From positions 223,033 through 287,032 of the forward strand of contig NZ_JXOJ01000002.1 of the NCBI RefSeq assembly GCF_001017125.1: 64,000 nt of DNA, in the 5' to 3' direction. A program made the translations under genes and the position numbers. This DNA comes from Methanoculleus sediminis (GTDB lineage: Archaea > Halobacteriota > Methanomicrobia > Methanomicrobiales > Methanoculleaceae). Within the stretch, counting starts at the first letter, position 1, and the number at the start of each line of letters is the position of its first letter. This document shows, one piece after another, positions 52,590 through 62,241 of the stretch. Below the pieces are notes generated by a model. That model did not search any database, was not told the DNA's origin, and saw nothing but the letters and a program-made list of their open reading frames with translations.

Positions 52590-52608
52590 CCGAAAGGGCT
52601 CGCCACTC

Positions 52609-52614
52609 TTTTTT
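52609..52614 (+). terminator. T-run after the C45-type lipoprotein gene
   Basis: T6 20 bases past the stop at 52589. Confidence 0.4.
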
Positions 52615-52724
52615 CCATCAAAACACGCAAGAGAATCGCAGATGCCGTTTTGCGGATTATTTTCCGGCCGAGGATCCAGACAACAGGCGGCGCCGTGCGA
52701 CACTTGAACCAGCTACCCGGAAAA

Positions 52725-53291
52725 TCACGCTCCCATCCGGCAGAGGTCACGCATCCCCCGCAGAACGTAGAGCCGCTCCCCCTCGATCGGTTCCTCGTCG
52801 ACGACGAACGAGACGAACCCCGCCCGGGCGAAGAGATCCCGGACGTCATTAAGCCCGGTCAGCGACGAGACCAGGAGCAGGATGCGCCCGAAGGACGAGA
52901 GTACCCTCCCGGCATCCGCGATGAACCGCTCGATCGTCGCTCTCCCCGTCGGCCCGCCGTCGAGGGCGTACTCCAGCCAGTCGTCCATCCGCTCATCGGG
53001 AGCCGTCGGGAGGTAGGGCGGGTTGAAGAGGATGAGGTCGAAGGGGCCGGAGACGCCCGCGAAGAGGTCGGTTCGGACCGCCGCCACCCCGCGGGCGCGG
53101 GCGCACCGGGCGGCGTGGGGGTTGATATCGGTCGCGACCACGCTCGCCGCCCGGCCGAGAAGTCCGGCCGCGACATAGCCGCTCCCGGTCCCCACCTCGA
53201 GCACCCGGTCGGTTTCCCGGACCTCGGCAAGCGCCGCCCGCAGAAGGAGGAACGAGTCCTCGGCGGGAGGATAGACCTGATCGGGGAGCAT
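52725..53291 (-). CDS. HemK2/Mtq2-type protein methyltransferase
   Basis: A 188-residue SAM-dependent enzyme that probably methylates the GGQ glutamine of archaeal release factor aRF1. Motifs: VYPPAEDSFLLL at the start, VLEVGTGSGYVAAGL for SAM and the catalytic FNPPYLPT. It is the short archaeal/eukaryotic form without the N-terminal domain of bacterial PrmC. It lies 2 bases after ksgA, at the end of the translation superoperon. Confidence 0.87.
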   Translation of the reverse strand: MLPDQVYPPAEDSFLLLRAALAEVRETDRVLEVGTGSGYVAAGLLGRAASVVATDINPHAARCARARGVAAVRTDLFAGVSGPFDLILFNPPYLPTAPDERMDDWLEYALDGGPTGRATIERFIADAGRVLSSFGRILLLVSSLTGLNDVRDLFARAGFVSFVVDEEPIEGERLYVLRGMRDLCRMGA

Positions 53292-53293
53292 CC

Positions 53294-54067
53294 CTACCTC
53301 CCGCTCATCCGGTTCGCGATCAGCGCGAACTCCTCGAGCGTCAGGTCTTCGGGCCGGCGCTGCAGGAGATCGTCGGGGAGACCCGCGATCGCCCGCTCGA
53401 TCGCCTCCGGTGAAAACGCATCTTTGCCGCTCCGAAGACCCTTCCGGACGGTCTTACGCCGGTGGGAGAAGAGCACCCGGACGACGTCAGCGTAGACCTC
53501 ACGGTCCGCGATCGGGTACGGCGGCTCGTGCGGCGTGATCCGGACCACCCAGGAGCGGACCGCGGGCCTCGGCCGGAACGAACCGGGCCCGAGGTCGAGG
53601 AGCGGTTTTACCGAGGCGTAAGTCTGCACCATCACCGAGAGCCGGCCGACGTTCGCCGTTCCCGGCGGCGCGATCATCCGCTGGGCAAACTCCTTTTGGT
53701 ACATCAGGACGGCGACCTCAAAGCCCATCTCGAGCAGCCGGAACGTAATCTTCGAAGAAACAGAGTAAGGAAGGTTCGCGACGACGATATCGAACGGCGG
53801 GATATCCACCTTCTTCGCGTCGCCCCGGATGATCTCAAGGCGCCCCTCCTCGATCTCGTCGGCAAACGCGATCTCGAGCTCCTCCACGAGAGCCGGATCG
53901 ATCTCTACCGCAATGACGTCTGCATCCCGGTCAAGGAGGGCGCGGGTGAGGATCCCTTCGCCGGGCCCGATCTCGAGCACCCTCCGGCCGGAGACGTCGA
54001 CAAAACCGGCAATCTTCTCGACGGCACGCTGGTCGACGAGAAAGTGCTGATCCCTCGGAGCACTCAT
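53294..54067 (-). CDS. ksgA: 16S rRNA adenine dimethyltransferase KsgA/Dim1
   Basis: A 257-residue enzyme that dimethylates two adjacent adenines near the 3' end of 16S rRNA. Motifs: QHFLVDQRAVEKI, VLEIGPGEGILTRAL, VEIDPAL and NLPYSVSSKITFRLL. FSHRRKTVRKGL lies in the C-terminal domain. ATG 54067 overlaps the DUF655 stop as ATGA. Longer forms to 54226 lie inside DUF655 and are not needed. Confidence 0.95.
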   Translation of the reverse strand: MSAPRDQHFLVDQRAVEKIAGFVDVSGRRVLEIGPGEGILTRALLDRDADVIAVEIDPALVEELEIAFADEIEEGRLEIIRGDAKKVDIPPFDIVVANLPYSVSSKITFRLLEMGFEVAVLMYQKEFAQRMIAPPGTANVGRLSVMVQTYASVKPLLDLGPGSFRPRPAVRSWVVRITPHEPPYPIADREVYADVVRVLFSHRRKTVRKGLRSGKDAFSPEAIERAIAGLPDDLLQRRPEDLTLEEFALIANRMSGR

Positions 54068-54627
54068 CTCGATGTGAAGACGTGATACTTCTCGTCCGGG
54101 TCCTCGATCTCGCGCAGGATCCGGCTGACAATCATCCGATCCGGGTGCGGGAGGGACTTGATCCGTCCGGAGATATCGGCGAAACTCTCGAACGGCTTCT
54201 TCCCGCGCTGCTCGATGATCTCCCACATCAGTTTCTTCCCGATGCCGGGAAGCAGGTGCAGCATGTGAAACTTCGGCGTGATGGGCACGGACTTGTTGAA
54301 GAAGTCGACGAACCGCGGCTCGTTCTCGCTGACGATCTGCTCGACCACGAACGGGAGCTCGAGCTTCGCCGTCGCCGTCAGGTCGTCGTAACTGATCCGC
54401 CGCTTGACGCGCTCGATCTTCTCCCGTTCCGCATCGCCGATATAGACGCGGTCGTAAAGCTGGATATCCGCACCCGGTTTCGGGATGAGCTCGAGCAACT
54501 TGAACTGGTCCACGCCGACCGCCTGGACGACCGGCTCACGCTTGTAGGCCGGGCGCTGCTCGCTCACGTATCCCATGGGGAGGACATCGATGACTACCGC
54601 GTTCTCCTCTTTCCTTTCGGTCTTCAT
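54064..54627 (-). CDS. DUF655 family predicted RNA-binding protein
   Basis: A 187-residue archaeal protein recognised as DUF655. The N-terminal half is an OB-like domain (VIDVLPMGYVSEQRPAYKREPVVQAVG) and the C-terminal half a helix-hairpin-helix region (LHLLPGIGKKLMWEIIEQR). It is always found near ksgA, rpoF and L21e. It probably binds RNA, but its precise task is unknown. ATG 54627 follows GGGGTGGTG. Confidence 0.88.
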   Translation of the reverse strand: MKTERKEENAVVIDVLPMGYVSEQRPAYKREPVVQAVGVDQFKLLELIPKPGADIQLYDRVYIGDAEREKIERVKRRISYDDLTATAKLELPFVVEQIVSENEPRFVDFFNKSVPITPKFHMLHLLPGIGKKLMWEIIEQRGKKPFESFADISGRIKSLPHPDRMIVSRILREIEDPDEKYHVFTSR

Positions 54628-54644
54628 TGGCACCACCCCTTCAA

Positions 54645-54995
54645 TCAGAAGTGGGTCATTACCAGGTCGAGGATCTCGTCCAGCTCTTCCGTTGTAAGAT
54701 TGAACCGTTCTTTGGCGTAGATAGCCCGCAGTTCGTCCCGGGTCCGCGGCATCAGGTTCGCGATGCGGTAGGCGATCTCCTCTTTCATCTTCTCGAGCTT
54801 TAAGAGCTCCTCGACAAGGGCGTGGGCCCTCTCGGAAGATGTCTTTGAAAGCTGGTTGGCATGCTCGATGCTCTTACGAAGCTCGTAGGACATCTCCTCT
54901 CCGGATTCGAGCCGGGCTGCTTCCACCGATAGGAGAGTGTCCCGCAGTTCGGGAAGCAGCATCCGCTCTTCGCTCACAATTCGTTTTACCTTCAT
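54645..54995 (-). CDS. rpoF: DNA-directed RNA polymerase subunit F (Rpb4)
   Basis: A 116-residue stalk subunit that pairs with subunit E (Rpb7) and helps open complex formation. It matches the HRDC-like Rpb4 family: start MKVKRIVSEERMLLPE, a middle SKTSSERAHALVEEL and a C-terminal PRTRDELRAIYAKERFNLT. ATG 54995 is the natural start. It lies 21 bases after the L21e stop in the superoperon. Confidence 0.93.
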   Translation of the reverse strand: MKVKRIVSEERMLLPELRDTLLSVEAARLESGEEMSYELRKSIEHANQLSKTSSERAHALVEELLKLEKMKEEIAYRIANLMPRTRDELRAIYAKERFNLTTEELDEILDLVMTHF

Positions 54996-55016
54996 GCCAA
55001 CCACTACTGTTGAGGA

Positions 55017-55310
55017 TTATACTTTCTGCGCTTTTAGATGTTGCGGTCTCGCAATCACCTGTTTTACCGAATCTCCATCCCTGACCTCGAGCAGCCATGC
55101 GCGTCCGCGCTGTCCGATGACCGTACCGGTCTTCCCATGGAATCTCCGGTGGGGCATGCCCTTCTGGACACTCGGCTCGACCACGACGTGTACCTTCTGC
55201 CCGATCTCGAAGTTCTGAATCACCGAGGTGACCGGGGGGATGCCACGTTTTCTGAGGTCCTTCTTGAACTTATACCGCGTCTTCTTGCGTGGTCCATTGT
55301 GATGTGCCAT
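55017..55310 (-). CDS. rpl21e: 50S ribosomal protein L21e
   Basis: A 97-residue basic protein of the archaeal/eukaryotic large subunit. Marks are HNGPRKKTRYKFKKDLRKRG, SVQKGMPHRRFHGKTG and GRAWLLEV. It is 2 bases after pus10 and 21 before rpoF. The length and order match other archaeal genomes. Confidence 0.96.
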   Translation of the reverse strand: MAHHNGPRKKTRYKFKKDLRKRGIPPVTSVIQNFEIGQKVHVVVEPSVQKGMPHRRFHGKTGTVIGQRGRAWLLEVRDGDSVKQVIARPQHLKAQKV

Positions 55311-55312
55311 GA

Positions 55313-56551
55313 TTACTCACCATACTCGTTTGCTGTTGTGACCAGCACCACATCGAGGCTGACAACACTTGCGGTGCGCCCCAGGATCTGGGCAAGGCTG
55401 GGCTGGGTTCTGCCGCTGTCACCCGATACCAGTTCTTTGATGTACAGGCCCGCTTCGCCGACGACTTCCACCCAGTATCTGCCGTCGACGCTACCCGTGC
55501 ATTCGATATCGAGGACCTGCCGTTCCCGAACTTTATCTGCCCGTCGGTGTGACACCCTATTCGGGGTGCGCTGCCGTATCGTTACACCTTTTAACTGATC
55601 GAGGGCCGCCCTGAACTCATCTGGGGTTACAGAACCGTCGATCTCGACCAGGATCCTGTATTTTTTATGCGCTTTGTCGGATTTAAGGCTTTGCACCATC
55701 TTCCGATCCGCCCATCCTTCGAGGTGAACCGCCACCCGTTCGGCGGCCTCCCGGTTGATCTCCGCTTCAAGCGCCGCGAGATCCACCGAACGTTTCCGCG
55801 GCTCCTCGATCTCCATCACGAAGGGGCGGCCCGACCCGAGCATCCGGGCGTCGATATCCTCCCGGCCGGCACCGTGCAGGACGGCGTTTGCTGCGTTAAA
55901 AGCCTCGATCGCCGGCCGGCCGATCAGTTCCTCGACGGAGTCGGCGTACTGCTTGCCGGTGAAGTTACATTTCTCGCATCCCGCACCGCGGCACGCCCGG
56001 CAGTCCCAGTGGGTCTGGGGGATGCCGCGCTCGTACTTCAGGTAGCGGCCGGAGAAGAAGACGGGGTTGACCTGCACCTCGACGGTGCCTTCCCCGAGAT
56101 CGAGGATCGCGACGACGTCGGGCTTCTTGAGGTCGGCCGTCTTTCCCGATAGGGCCGAGACGGCTTTTCCGACCTCCCGGTTCATCTCGGCCTTCAGCGG
56201 TTCGGGGTCGCGGAGCGAGAGATCGCTCCAGACCATCTCCTCGCTCTCCGCGACGAGCGGCGGCACCTTCGTCCCGATAAGGAACGTTGAAAACTCGATA
56301 CCGTCCAGTGCCTCGATCACCCTCTTCGCCCAGTCTTCGGTGCGGGAGAGTTCGCCGGCGCATATCCAGCAGGAATCCGGGTCCGGTTCATGGTGCGGCT
56401 CGTTTGCCGCAATCTCGTGCGCGATCCGGAGAGCCCTGCCCCGCTCCTCGTTCGTAAGCCCAAACGACCGCTTGCCGAAGAACCGCCCGAGGCAGTGGTT
56501 GCAGGTATCGCCGTATCCAAGAATTGCTTCTACCTCTTGTATGATATCCAT
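55313..56551 (-). CDS. pus10: tRNA pseudouridine synthase Pus10
   Basis: A 412-residue enzyme that makes pseudouridine 54 (and often 55) in archaeal tRNA. It has Zn-type Cys pairs (CNHCLGRFFG, CWICAGEL), a further CRACRGAGCEKCNFTG, a THUMP-like N-part, and the catalytic Asp in GREDIDARMLGSGRPF. The C-terminal GLYIKELVSGDSGRTQPSL completes the fold. ATG 56551 overlaps the trmY stop by 1 base, so two enzymes acting on the same base are coupled. Confidence 0.94.
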   Translation of the reverse strand: MDIIQEVEAILGYGDTCNHCLGRFFGKRSFGLTNEERGRALRIAHEIAANEPHHEPDPDSCWICAGELSRTEDWAKRVIEALDGIEFSTFLIGTKVPPLVAESEEMVWSDLSLRDPEPLKAEMNREVGKAVSALSGKTADLKKPDVVAILDLGEGTVEVQVNPVFFSGRYLKYERGIPQTHWDCRACRGAGCEKCNFTGKQYADSVEELIGRPAIEAFNAANAVLHGAGREDIDARMLGSGRPFVMEIEEPRKRSVDLAALEAEINREAAERVAVHLEGWADRKMVQSLKSDKAHKKYRILVEIDGSVTPDEFRAALDQLKGVTIRQRTPNRVSHRRADKVRERQVLDIECTGSVDGRYWVEVVGEAGLYIKELVSGDSGRTQPSLAQILGRTASVVSLDVVLVTTANEYGE

Positions 56552-57120
56552 CAGGATTCCCTCCGGTCCATCTCGTTTAAGAGGACGGTGATCGTGTGAT
56601 CGGCGTGCAGCGACCGCGGCCCGACCGAGTAGCGGGGGTAGCCCGCGATCGAAGCCTCCTCCTCCGCGGTGAAGTTGTGGTGATCCGAGAGGAGATAGTT
56701 CTCCGGGAGATCGGGTGCCGCCCTGACGTCCTCGCCCGCCTCGTCGAGCACCGCGAACGGGATCTCGGCAAGCAGCCGGGAGAGCCCGCCGCGGCGGACG
56801 TAGACGCCCGGGGTCGACTCCCGGAACTCGTCCCCGCAGGGGATCGAGAGCGCCTTCTTGATCAGGGCGGCGCTGCTCCGCTCGTCCGGCGAGAGATGCC
56901 TGACCCCGGCGCCGCGAAAGAGGACGGTCTTCTCGGGCCCGGGCTCGCCGCAGAGGATGAGGTAGCACTCGACGTCGCGGCGCAGATCGTGAGAGAGGAA
57001 GAACGAGGAGTTGACGGAGCGGCAGAGGACGTCCATCCTCCCGCCGCTCCCGGGCAGATCGTTGAGGCTGAAGGTGCCGCTCGTCACGGCAAGGTGGCCC
57101 ACGACGGCAAACCGTTTCAT
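56551..57120 (-). CDS. trmY: tRNA pseudouridine(54) N1-methyltransferase TrmY
   Basis: A 189-residue SPOUT-fold methyltransferase that converts pseudouridine 54 to 1-methylpseudouridine in the T-loop. It begins [31 protein letters not shown] and ends with the knot region [22 protein letters not shown]. It overlaps srp54 by 4 bases and pus10 by 1. The order makes methylation follow pseudouridylation. Confidence 0.94.
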   Translation of the reverse strand: MKRFAVVGHLAVTSGTFSLNDLPGSGGRMDVLCRSVNSSFFLSHDLRRDVECYLILCGEPGPEKTVLFRGAGVRHLSPDERSSAALIKKALSIPCGDEFRESTPGVYVRRGGLSRLLAEIPFAVLDEAGEDVRAAPDLPENYLLSDHHNFTAEEEASIAGYPRYSVGPRSLHADHTITVLLNEMDRRES

Positions 57121-58448
57121 CTACTAGGTCCACCGAACTTCTTCATCATGCGCTGCATGTTGAACTTGCCGCCGCCCATGCCCCGCATGCCTTTTAAGGC
57201 ACGCTGCATGATCTTGTAGTACTTGATGAGGTCGCGGACGTCGTCGGGCGTCACGCCGGCGCCCCGGGCGATTCGCTGGACCCGGGAACTCCCGATCATC
57301 GACGGGTCGTCGAGTTCCGGGGGCGTCATCGAGTCCATGATCACCTTGTAGCGCTGCATCTTCGTGCTGGTGATGTCGTAGGCGTCGTCCGGGATCTGCA
57401 TGCCGCCGAGGGGGAGCATGCTCATGATCTGCTTCAGGGGCCCCATCTTGTTCAGGGCCTCGAGCTGCTTGTACATGTCCCGGAGCGTGAACTTGCCCTT
57501 GAGCATCGCGTTGACGTCGAGATCCTCGCCCGAGACCGCCTCCTCCGCCCGCTCCACGAGCGCTTTCAGGTCGCCCATCCCGAGCAGCCGGGAGATGAAT
57601 CCGTCCGGGTCGAACCGCTCGAGGTCTTCGATCGTCTCGCCGCTCCCGATGAAGACGATGCCGCTCTGCGTCTCGGCAACCGCCGAGAGAGAGCCGCCGC
57701 CTTTCGCCGTGCCGTCCATCTTCGTCACGAGGACGCCGTCGATCCCGATCGCCTCGTGGAACCGGCGGGCCTGCTCGCTCGCCTGCTGGCCGAGCGCCGC
57801 GTCGATCACGAGCCACCTGTGGTCGGCGTGCGAGATCTCGTTGATGTTGACGATCTCCTCGATCAGGTTATCCTCAAGGGCGTGCCGCCCCTGGGTGTCG
57901 ATGATGATGACTTCGTAGAGCTTGCGGTACTTCGGGAGGCCTTCCCGGACGATCTTGAGCGCGTCGGGCTCCTTCGGATCCCCGAAGCACGGGACGCTGA
58001 TCCGGTCGCAGAGCGTCTTCAACTGTTCGTAGGCGCCCGGCCGGAAGGTGTCTGCGCAGATCACCCCGACCCGGAGCCCCTTGCGCTGGAAGTAGCGGGC
58101 GAGTTTCGCCGTCGTCGTAGTCTTCCCGCTCCCCTGCAGCCCCGCCATCAGGATCGTCTGCGGCTCGAGCGCCACCTCGCCGGGGGTTCCCATCAGCCTG
58201 ACGAGTTCCTGGTAGACGATCCGCAGAACGTGCTCCCGCACGCCCATCCCCTTCGGGGGTTCCTCCTCGAGGGCGCGCTGCTTGATCGCCTGGGAGAGGT
58301 GCATCACGAGTTTGACGTTGACGTCGGCGGAGAGGAGCGCCCGCTGCAGGTCGCGCACCAGTTCGTCGACCGCCGCCCGGTCGATCACCGTCTTGCCGGC
58401 GAGTTTCTTGACGGCGTCCTTTAAGGACGTGCCGAGGTTATCGAGCAT
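57117..58448 (-). CDS. srp54: Signal recognition particle protein SRP54
   Basis: A 443-residue GTPase that binds 7S RNA and signal peptides. N domain (1-85), G domain with [24 protein letters not shown] and [11 protein letters not shown], then a Met-rich M domain ([42 protein letters not shown]). The usual DTAGR is DTQGR, as in most archaeal SRP54. It is one base from ftsY, its receptor. The 7S RNA is not in this window. Confidence 0.96.
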   Translation of the reverse strand: MLDNLGTSLKDAVKKLAGKTVIDRAAVDELVRDLQRALLSADVNVKLVMHLSQAIKQRALEEEPPKGMGVREHVLRIVYQELVRLMGTPGEVALEPQTILMAGLQGSGKTTTTAKLARYFQRKGLRVGVICADTFRPGAYEQLKTLCDRISVPCFGDPKEPDALKIVREGLPKYRKLYEVIIIDTQGRHALEDNLIEEIVNINEISHADHRWLVIDAALGQQASEQARRFHEAIGIDGVLVTKMDGTAKGGGSLSAVAETQSGIVFIGSGETIEDLERFDPDGFISRLLGMGDLKALVERAEEAVSGEDLDVNAMLKGKFTLRDMYKQLEALNKMGPLKQIMSMLPLGGMQIPDDAYDITSTKMQRYKVIMDSMTPPELDDPSMIGSSRVQRIARGAGVTPDDVRDLIKYYKIMQRALKGMRGMGGGKFNMQRMMKKFGGPSR

Positions 58449-59539
58449 CAGGCTTCATCTCCCAGAAGTTCGTTCACCACCGCCCGGGGCTGAAACGGCA
58501 TGATATCGTCGTAGCCCTGGCCGGTCCCGAGGAAAATGATCGGTTTTCCGACGGTATGCGCGACCGATATCGCCGCGCCGCCCTTCGGATCCATATCCGC
58601 CTTCGTCAGGACGACCGCGTCGGTGCCGACGGCCTTGTTGAACTCGTCGGCCCGGATGACCGCGTCGTTGCCCGCAACCGCCTCGTCGACGTAGACGACG
58701 AGATCGGGCTTCATGACCCGCCGGATCTTCTCGAGCTGGTTCATGAGGTTCGCCCGGTTGTGGAACCGGCCGGCCGTATCGGCGAGGACGACGTCGATAT
58801 CGTGCGCCTTCGCGTACTGGACGGCGTCGAAGAGAACCGCGGAGGGGTCGGCGCCCGCCTGGTGCTGGATCGTCTTGATCCCGAGGCGGTCGGCGTGGGT
58901 CCGGATCTGCTCGATCGCACCCGCACGGAAGGTGTCGCCTGCGCCGATCACGACCGTAAAGCCGTTCTTCTGCAGGTACTGCCCGACTTTCGCGACGGTC
59001 GTCGTCTTGCCGGTCCCGTTCACTCCGGTGAAGAGGATCTTCACCGGCCGCTCGTGCTCGCGGATGTAGCGCGAGAGGTCGAGCCCCTCCCCCAGCACCC
59101 CGCAGAGCGCGGAGCGCAGGGTCGAGACGACCAGGTCGTCGACCGAGGCGCCGATCTTACGGCGTCTGCCCACGAGATCGCGGCGCATCCGGGCGATGAT
59201 CTCGTCCGTGACCGGGAGTGCGACGTCGTTTTCGAGAAGCACCATCTCGAGTTCGAAGAGCGGCTCCTCGACATCCTTCTCCTGGAGGAGAACCTCCCGC
59301 TCCCGGACGAGGACTTTCACCTTCTCAAAAAACGTAGGGCTCTCCCGGCCCTCGTGCACCGGCTCCTCCGCGGCCTCTGCTTCAGGCCGGGCGGCGGGGG
59401 TGGAGACGGGTTCTTCCGTCTCCGCTCCCTCCGGCAGTTCTGCAACCTGCGGCTCCGGTTCGGCCCCGGCAGCATCCTCGATATTCGAGGCGAATTTGGT
59501 CCTGATATTCTGAAGTTTTTTCTTTAAGGAATCAAACAT
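58448..59539 (-). CDS. ftsY: Signal recognition particle receptor FtsY
   Basis: A 363-residue SRP receptor. An acidic, Glu/Pro-rich N-terminal region (about 1-65) probably contacts the membrane. The NG domain holds [41 protein letters not shown] and [14 protein letters not shown]. It overlaps prefoldin alpha by 1 base and srp54 by 1 base, so the SRP pair is translated together. Confidence 0.96.
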   Translation of the reverse strand: MFDSLKKKLQNIRTKFASNIEDAAGAEPEPQVAELPEGAETEEPVSTPAARPEAEAAEEPVHEGRESPTFFEKVKVLVREREVLLQEKDVEEPLFELEMVLLENDVALPVTDEIIARMRRDLVGRRRKIGASVDDLVVSTLRSALCGVLGEGLDLSRYIREHERPVKILFTGVNGTGKTTTVAKVGQYLQKNGFTVVIGAGDTFRAGAIEQIRTHADRLGIKTIQHQAGADPSAVLFDAVQYAKAHDIDVVLADTAGRFHNRANLMNQLEKIRRVMKPDLVVYVDEAVAGNDAVIRADEFNKAVGTDAVVLTKADMDPKGGAAISVAHTVGKPIIFLGTGQGYDDIMPFQPRAVVNELLGDEA

Positions 59540-59997
59540 TATGAACTTCCGCCCTGGCCCGCCTGGGCCTGCCGGGCCCCCCGGTACGCCGCCTCGAGGC
59601 GCCGGGAGATCTCCGTTGCCTGGCCCTGCAGTTGTTCGACCGAACCCGCGACCTTCTTCGCGAGCGCCTCAAGTTCGGTTATCCGATCCTCCAGATACTC
59701 CACCGCATCCGCGGTGGCCCTCTCGACGGAGACATCCGCCCCGATGTTCACGAGAACGTGACCGGCGTCGAGCACCTTCACCCGGAGGTACGCGCCTCCG
59801 CCGATGGGGAGAAGGACGGCACCGTCCGCGTTCTCCTGGAGAGCGCGGAGGGTCTCGATGGCGGCGGTGCCCTCAAGCCGCTGCTGCTCGATCATCGAGA
59901 GCTGCTGCGTCATGAGTTCTATCTGCTGTCCGTACTCGTTCAGGTACATCTGGAGGGTCTGTATCTCGCGAGGATCTGCCTGATTCACGTTATTCAC
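59539..59997 (-). CDS. pfdA: Prefoldin alpha subunit
   Basis: A 152-residue chaperone subunit that forms a hexamer with prefoldin beta and hands unfolded chains to the thermosome. It has two long coiled-coil helices (MYLNEYGQQIELMTQQLSMIEQQ and DRITELEALAKKVAGSVEQL) joined by the beta segment with LPIGGGAYLRVKV. It overlaps LX by 8 bases. The Gln/Gly-rich tail is short. Confidence 0.95.
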   Translation of the reverse strand: MNNVNQADPREIQTLQMYLNEYGQQIELMTQQLSMIEQQRLEGTAAIETLRALQENADGAVLLPIGGGAYLRVKVLDAGHVLVNIGADVSVERATADAVEYLEDRITELEALAKKVAGSVEQLQGQATEISRRLEAAYRGARQAQAGQGGSS

Positions 59998-60181
59998 CAG
60001 CTACTACGTTAACCGATTCGATAGTGATATAACTTCTCTTCAGGCGGTGTTTGCTCCCGATATCGGTAAGAACCTTCTCTTTTGCCTGGTTCTCGTTCGG
60101 GGCGCCGACGACCTTGCGGTACGGTTTCCACTCGTTGTTGATCTTGCACGCGCCTACAACTTCAAACGTCTGGTTCTCCAT
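59990..60181 (-). CDS. rplX: 50S ribosomal protein LX (L18Ae)
   Basis: A 63-residue archaeal ribosomal protein LX (half of eukaryotic L18A). It reads NQTFEVVGACKINNEWKPY and KEKVLTDIGSKHRLKRS. The ATG at 60181 is preferred; the longer form from 60205 adds non-family residues. It lies 8 bases after the aIF6 stop in the standard archaeal order. Confidence 0.93.
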   Translation of the reverse strand: MENQTFEVVGACKINNEWKPYRKVVGAPNENQAKEKVLTDIGSKHRLKRSYITIESVNVVAGE

Positions 60182-60188
60182 GATAATA

Positions 60189-60851
60189 TCACTCCAAAAA
60201 CCCAAAGACTTCTTCTATTCGTCCCAGTTCAAACCCGGTCGTGACGGACCCTGCGACGTAGCCCTTGCTGTTTGCAAGGAGCCCGGTACCCACGAGACCG
60301 CTTCCCATGTTGACCGACCCGAGCCCGATCGGGAGCTTGACGACCCGTTCGAGGTTCGCGAGCTCCGTATCGTTGGCTCTCGGGTGGACAAGGACACCTT
60401 TGTTCGTCGCGAACCCGGCCATGCCGACGGTCTTGATACCGCCGAGCGTTAGCCGGACCACCGGCACCCCGAGGAACGACCCGATCTCTTCGGCAACATC
60501 GAACGGCATCTCGGGGTGGACGGCGGCAACGCAATCGTTTGCGAGAATAACGTTGCCGGCCGCGTTCATAGCCCCCTCGAGCAGGAATATGTCCCGGTAC
60601 TCGTTCAAGGCCGCCAGTTCCTCGTCGGCGGCGAGGCCGCTGACAACAAGACCACGGCTGTTTCCGGCAACGAGCGAACCGATGATGCTGCTTCCCTGGA
60701 TAAAGGTGCTCACGATCTCGACGTCGAGTTCCCGCGCGAGGGCCGCGGTGAACTCCGCGGGCGCCCCGGGGTATACGATCGCTATATCCTCAAAGACTCG
60801 GGCATAAACGCCGATGTTCGGATCGCCGGCGAGATCGATCGTCCCCGTCAT
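60189..60851 (-). CDS. tif6: Translation initiation factor aIF6
   Basis: A 220-residue pentein-fold protein that binds the large subunit and prevents early subunit joining. Marks: [44 protein letters not shown] and [17 protein letters not shown]. It has the five-fold repeat pattern of the family and normal length. The L31e stop is 2 bases upstream. Confidence 0.96.
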   Translation of the reverse strand: MTGTIDLAGDPNIGVYARVFEDIAIVYPGAPAEFTAALARELDVEIVSTFIQGSSIIGSLVAGNSRGLVVSGLAADEELAALNEYRDIFLLEGAMNAAGNVILANDCVAAVHPEMPFDVAEEIGSFLGVPVVRLTLGGIKTVGMAGFATNKGVLVHPRANDTELANLERVVKLPIGLGSVNMGSGLVGTGLLANSKGYVAGSVTTGFELGRIEEVFGFLE

Positions 60852-60852
60852 T

Positions 60853-61116
60853 TCACTCCTCGGCGAGCTCGGCCTGGACCTGCCCGTCCTCGAACTTCAT
60901 CGCGCGGACGCGAATCTTTCGCGGTGGCTTGGAACTTCCGTTCTCCCAGACCTTCTCGTTGATGCTCTTATCGAGTTTGACGTCCTCGCTCTTCATATGC
61001 CGCACGAGAAACGCCCTGATATCCTTGATCGCGGTGTTGCCCCGCTTCCACCGGGGTGCACGCTTCACCTCGCGGAGGGGGATGATATAGATATGCTCCT
61101 TCAACGCTTCTGCCAT
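60853..61116 (-). CDS. rpl31e: 50S ribosomal protein L31e
   Basis: An 87-residue large-subunit protein near the peptide exit tunnel. It shows [22 protein letters not shown] and [23 protein letters not shown]. It lies 4 bases after the L39e stop. Confidence 0.95.
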   Translation of the reverse strand: MAEALKEHIYIIPLREVKRAPRWKRGNTAIKDIRAFLVRHMKSEDVKLDKSINEKVWENGSSKPPRKIRVRAMKFEDGQVQAELAEE

Positions 61117-61120
61117 AACC

Positions 61121-61273
61121 TTACACCTTCAGGGAACTCCGTCTCCAGTTGCGCCGCTTCGGATGGGACGCAACCGCACGGTTGGTCTTGATCATCACCC
61201 ATGCAGGCACGCGGCGATTCTGCTCGCATGCCTTTGCCAGCCGGATCTTCCGGCCCTTCATCAATTTGCTCAT
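61121..61273 (-). CDS. rpl39e: 50S ribosomal protein L39e
   Basis: A 50-residue, very basic protein lining the exit tunnel: [20 protein letters not shown] and [15 protein letters not shown]. The full family length begins at ATG 61273. It is adjacent to L31e in nearly all archaea. Confidence 0.95.
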   Translation of the reverse strand: MSKLMKGRKIRLAKACEQNRRVPAWVMIKTNRAVASHPKRRNWRRSSLKV

Positions 61274-61293
61274 AATGTTCACTCTCGTAATAT

Positions 61294-61884
61294 TCAGGTC
61301 TCTCTCCTCGCGACCACCAGCGACTGCAGGTGCCGGGAGGGGAAGAACGACGCCGGATCGATGCCGCGAGCGCACAGCGCGCTCCTTAGCTCCCCTTCGT
61401 AGTCGCCGTTCCCGATGTTGCCCGTCTCCCCGTATCGCACCACGAGCAGCCGTTCTGCGAGACGTTCCACCTCCGCTTTCCCGTAACCGAGGAGCGGCCG
61501 GACGTAGGAGCAGCCGGTTGTCATCTCCAGGTGCTGGACCTCGGAGCGTTCGAGCCGGGGAACCCGGTCTTCCCGGCGGGTGCCGTCGCCGACCACCGCA
61601 TACTCGGCCGAAAGGGTCTCGACCGCCGTCCGGTGAACCATGTCGATTGCGTCGTTCGGGTACCCGCACGTTAGAAGCAGGTCGACGGCCTCGCGAAGGA
61701 GATCCTTCCCGAGCACCCTTCGCTTGAAGGGAAGTCCCAGGGCGGCCGCTGCGGCCCGCACCTCCGGAACCTCGCGGTCGGGATCGAATACACAGGTATT
61801 CAGTTCCACGCCGTAATCGCGCGCGAGCATGATTGCCGCGAGCGCGCTGTCTTTCCCGCCCGAGAAGAGCACACCTGCTTCCAT
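61294..61884 (-). CDS. PP-loop ATPase of unknown substrate (COG2117-like)
   Basis: A 196-residue adenine-hydrolase-type ATP pyrophosphatase. The PP-loop is [12 protein letters not shown] (7-18). Later parts are [12 protein letters not shown] and [13 protein letters not shown]. Such proteins modify tRNA or small molecules by adenylation; this archaeal family sits with ribosomal genes and is often called a predicted tRNA-thiolation subunit, without proof. It overlaps the PDCD5-like gene by 1 base. Confidence 0.83.
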   Translation of the reverse strand: MEAGVLFSGGKDSALAAIMLARDYGVELNTCVFDPDREVPEVRAAAAALGLPFKRRVLGKDLLREAVDLLLTCGYPNDAIDMVHRTAVETLSAEYAVVGDGTRREDRVPRLERSEVQHLEMTTGCSYVRPLLGYGKAEVERLAERLLVVRYGETGNIGNGDYEGELRSALCARGIDPASFFPSRHLQSLVVARRET

Positions 61885-62222
61885 TATTTCCGCGTAATCC
61901 TGAACTCTTTCTTCGACGGCGTCAGCTGGGCAAGCAGGGCTTTCAGCTGCTCGTCGGTGATCCGCTGCCTGACCCTGCCGCTCTGGGCGAGCATCACCAG
62001 CTGCTGCTCGACCGCTTTTGCAAACTCCGGCCGGGTCAACTTGATGGTATTGAGTCTCTCCCTCGCTTCAGGTTCGAGGATCTCCATGAGCGCGGCACGG
62101 ACCTGCGCATCGATCTGCTGCTGGCGTGCGGCCTCGTCCTCCATAGCCTGCTGATCCATCGCCTGCCGCTGCATCTGTTCCATCCTGCGGCGGCGGAGTT
62201 CGGCGAGTTCGTCGTCTACCAT
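61884..62222 (-). CDS. PDCD5-family DNA-binding protein
   Basis: A 112-residue protein of the PDCD5 (TFAR19/MTH1615) family. A long charged helix at the start ([21 protein letters not shown]) leads to a three-helix bundle with [22 protein letters not shown] and [13 protein letters not shown]. Archaeal members bind DNA or ribosomes. Its place between S19e and the PP-loop ATPase is standard. Confidence 0.93.
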   Translation of the reverse strand: MVDDELAELRRRRMEQMQRQAMDQQAMEDEAARQQQIDAQVRAALMEILEPEARERLNTIKLTRPEFAKAVEQQLVMLAQSGRVRQRITDEQLKALLAQLTPSKKEFRITRK

Positions 62223-62241
62223 CTGTCATGCCTCCTGTCGA

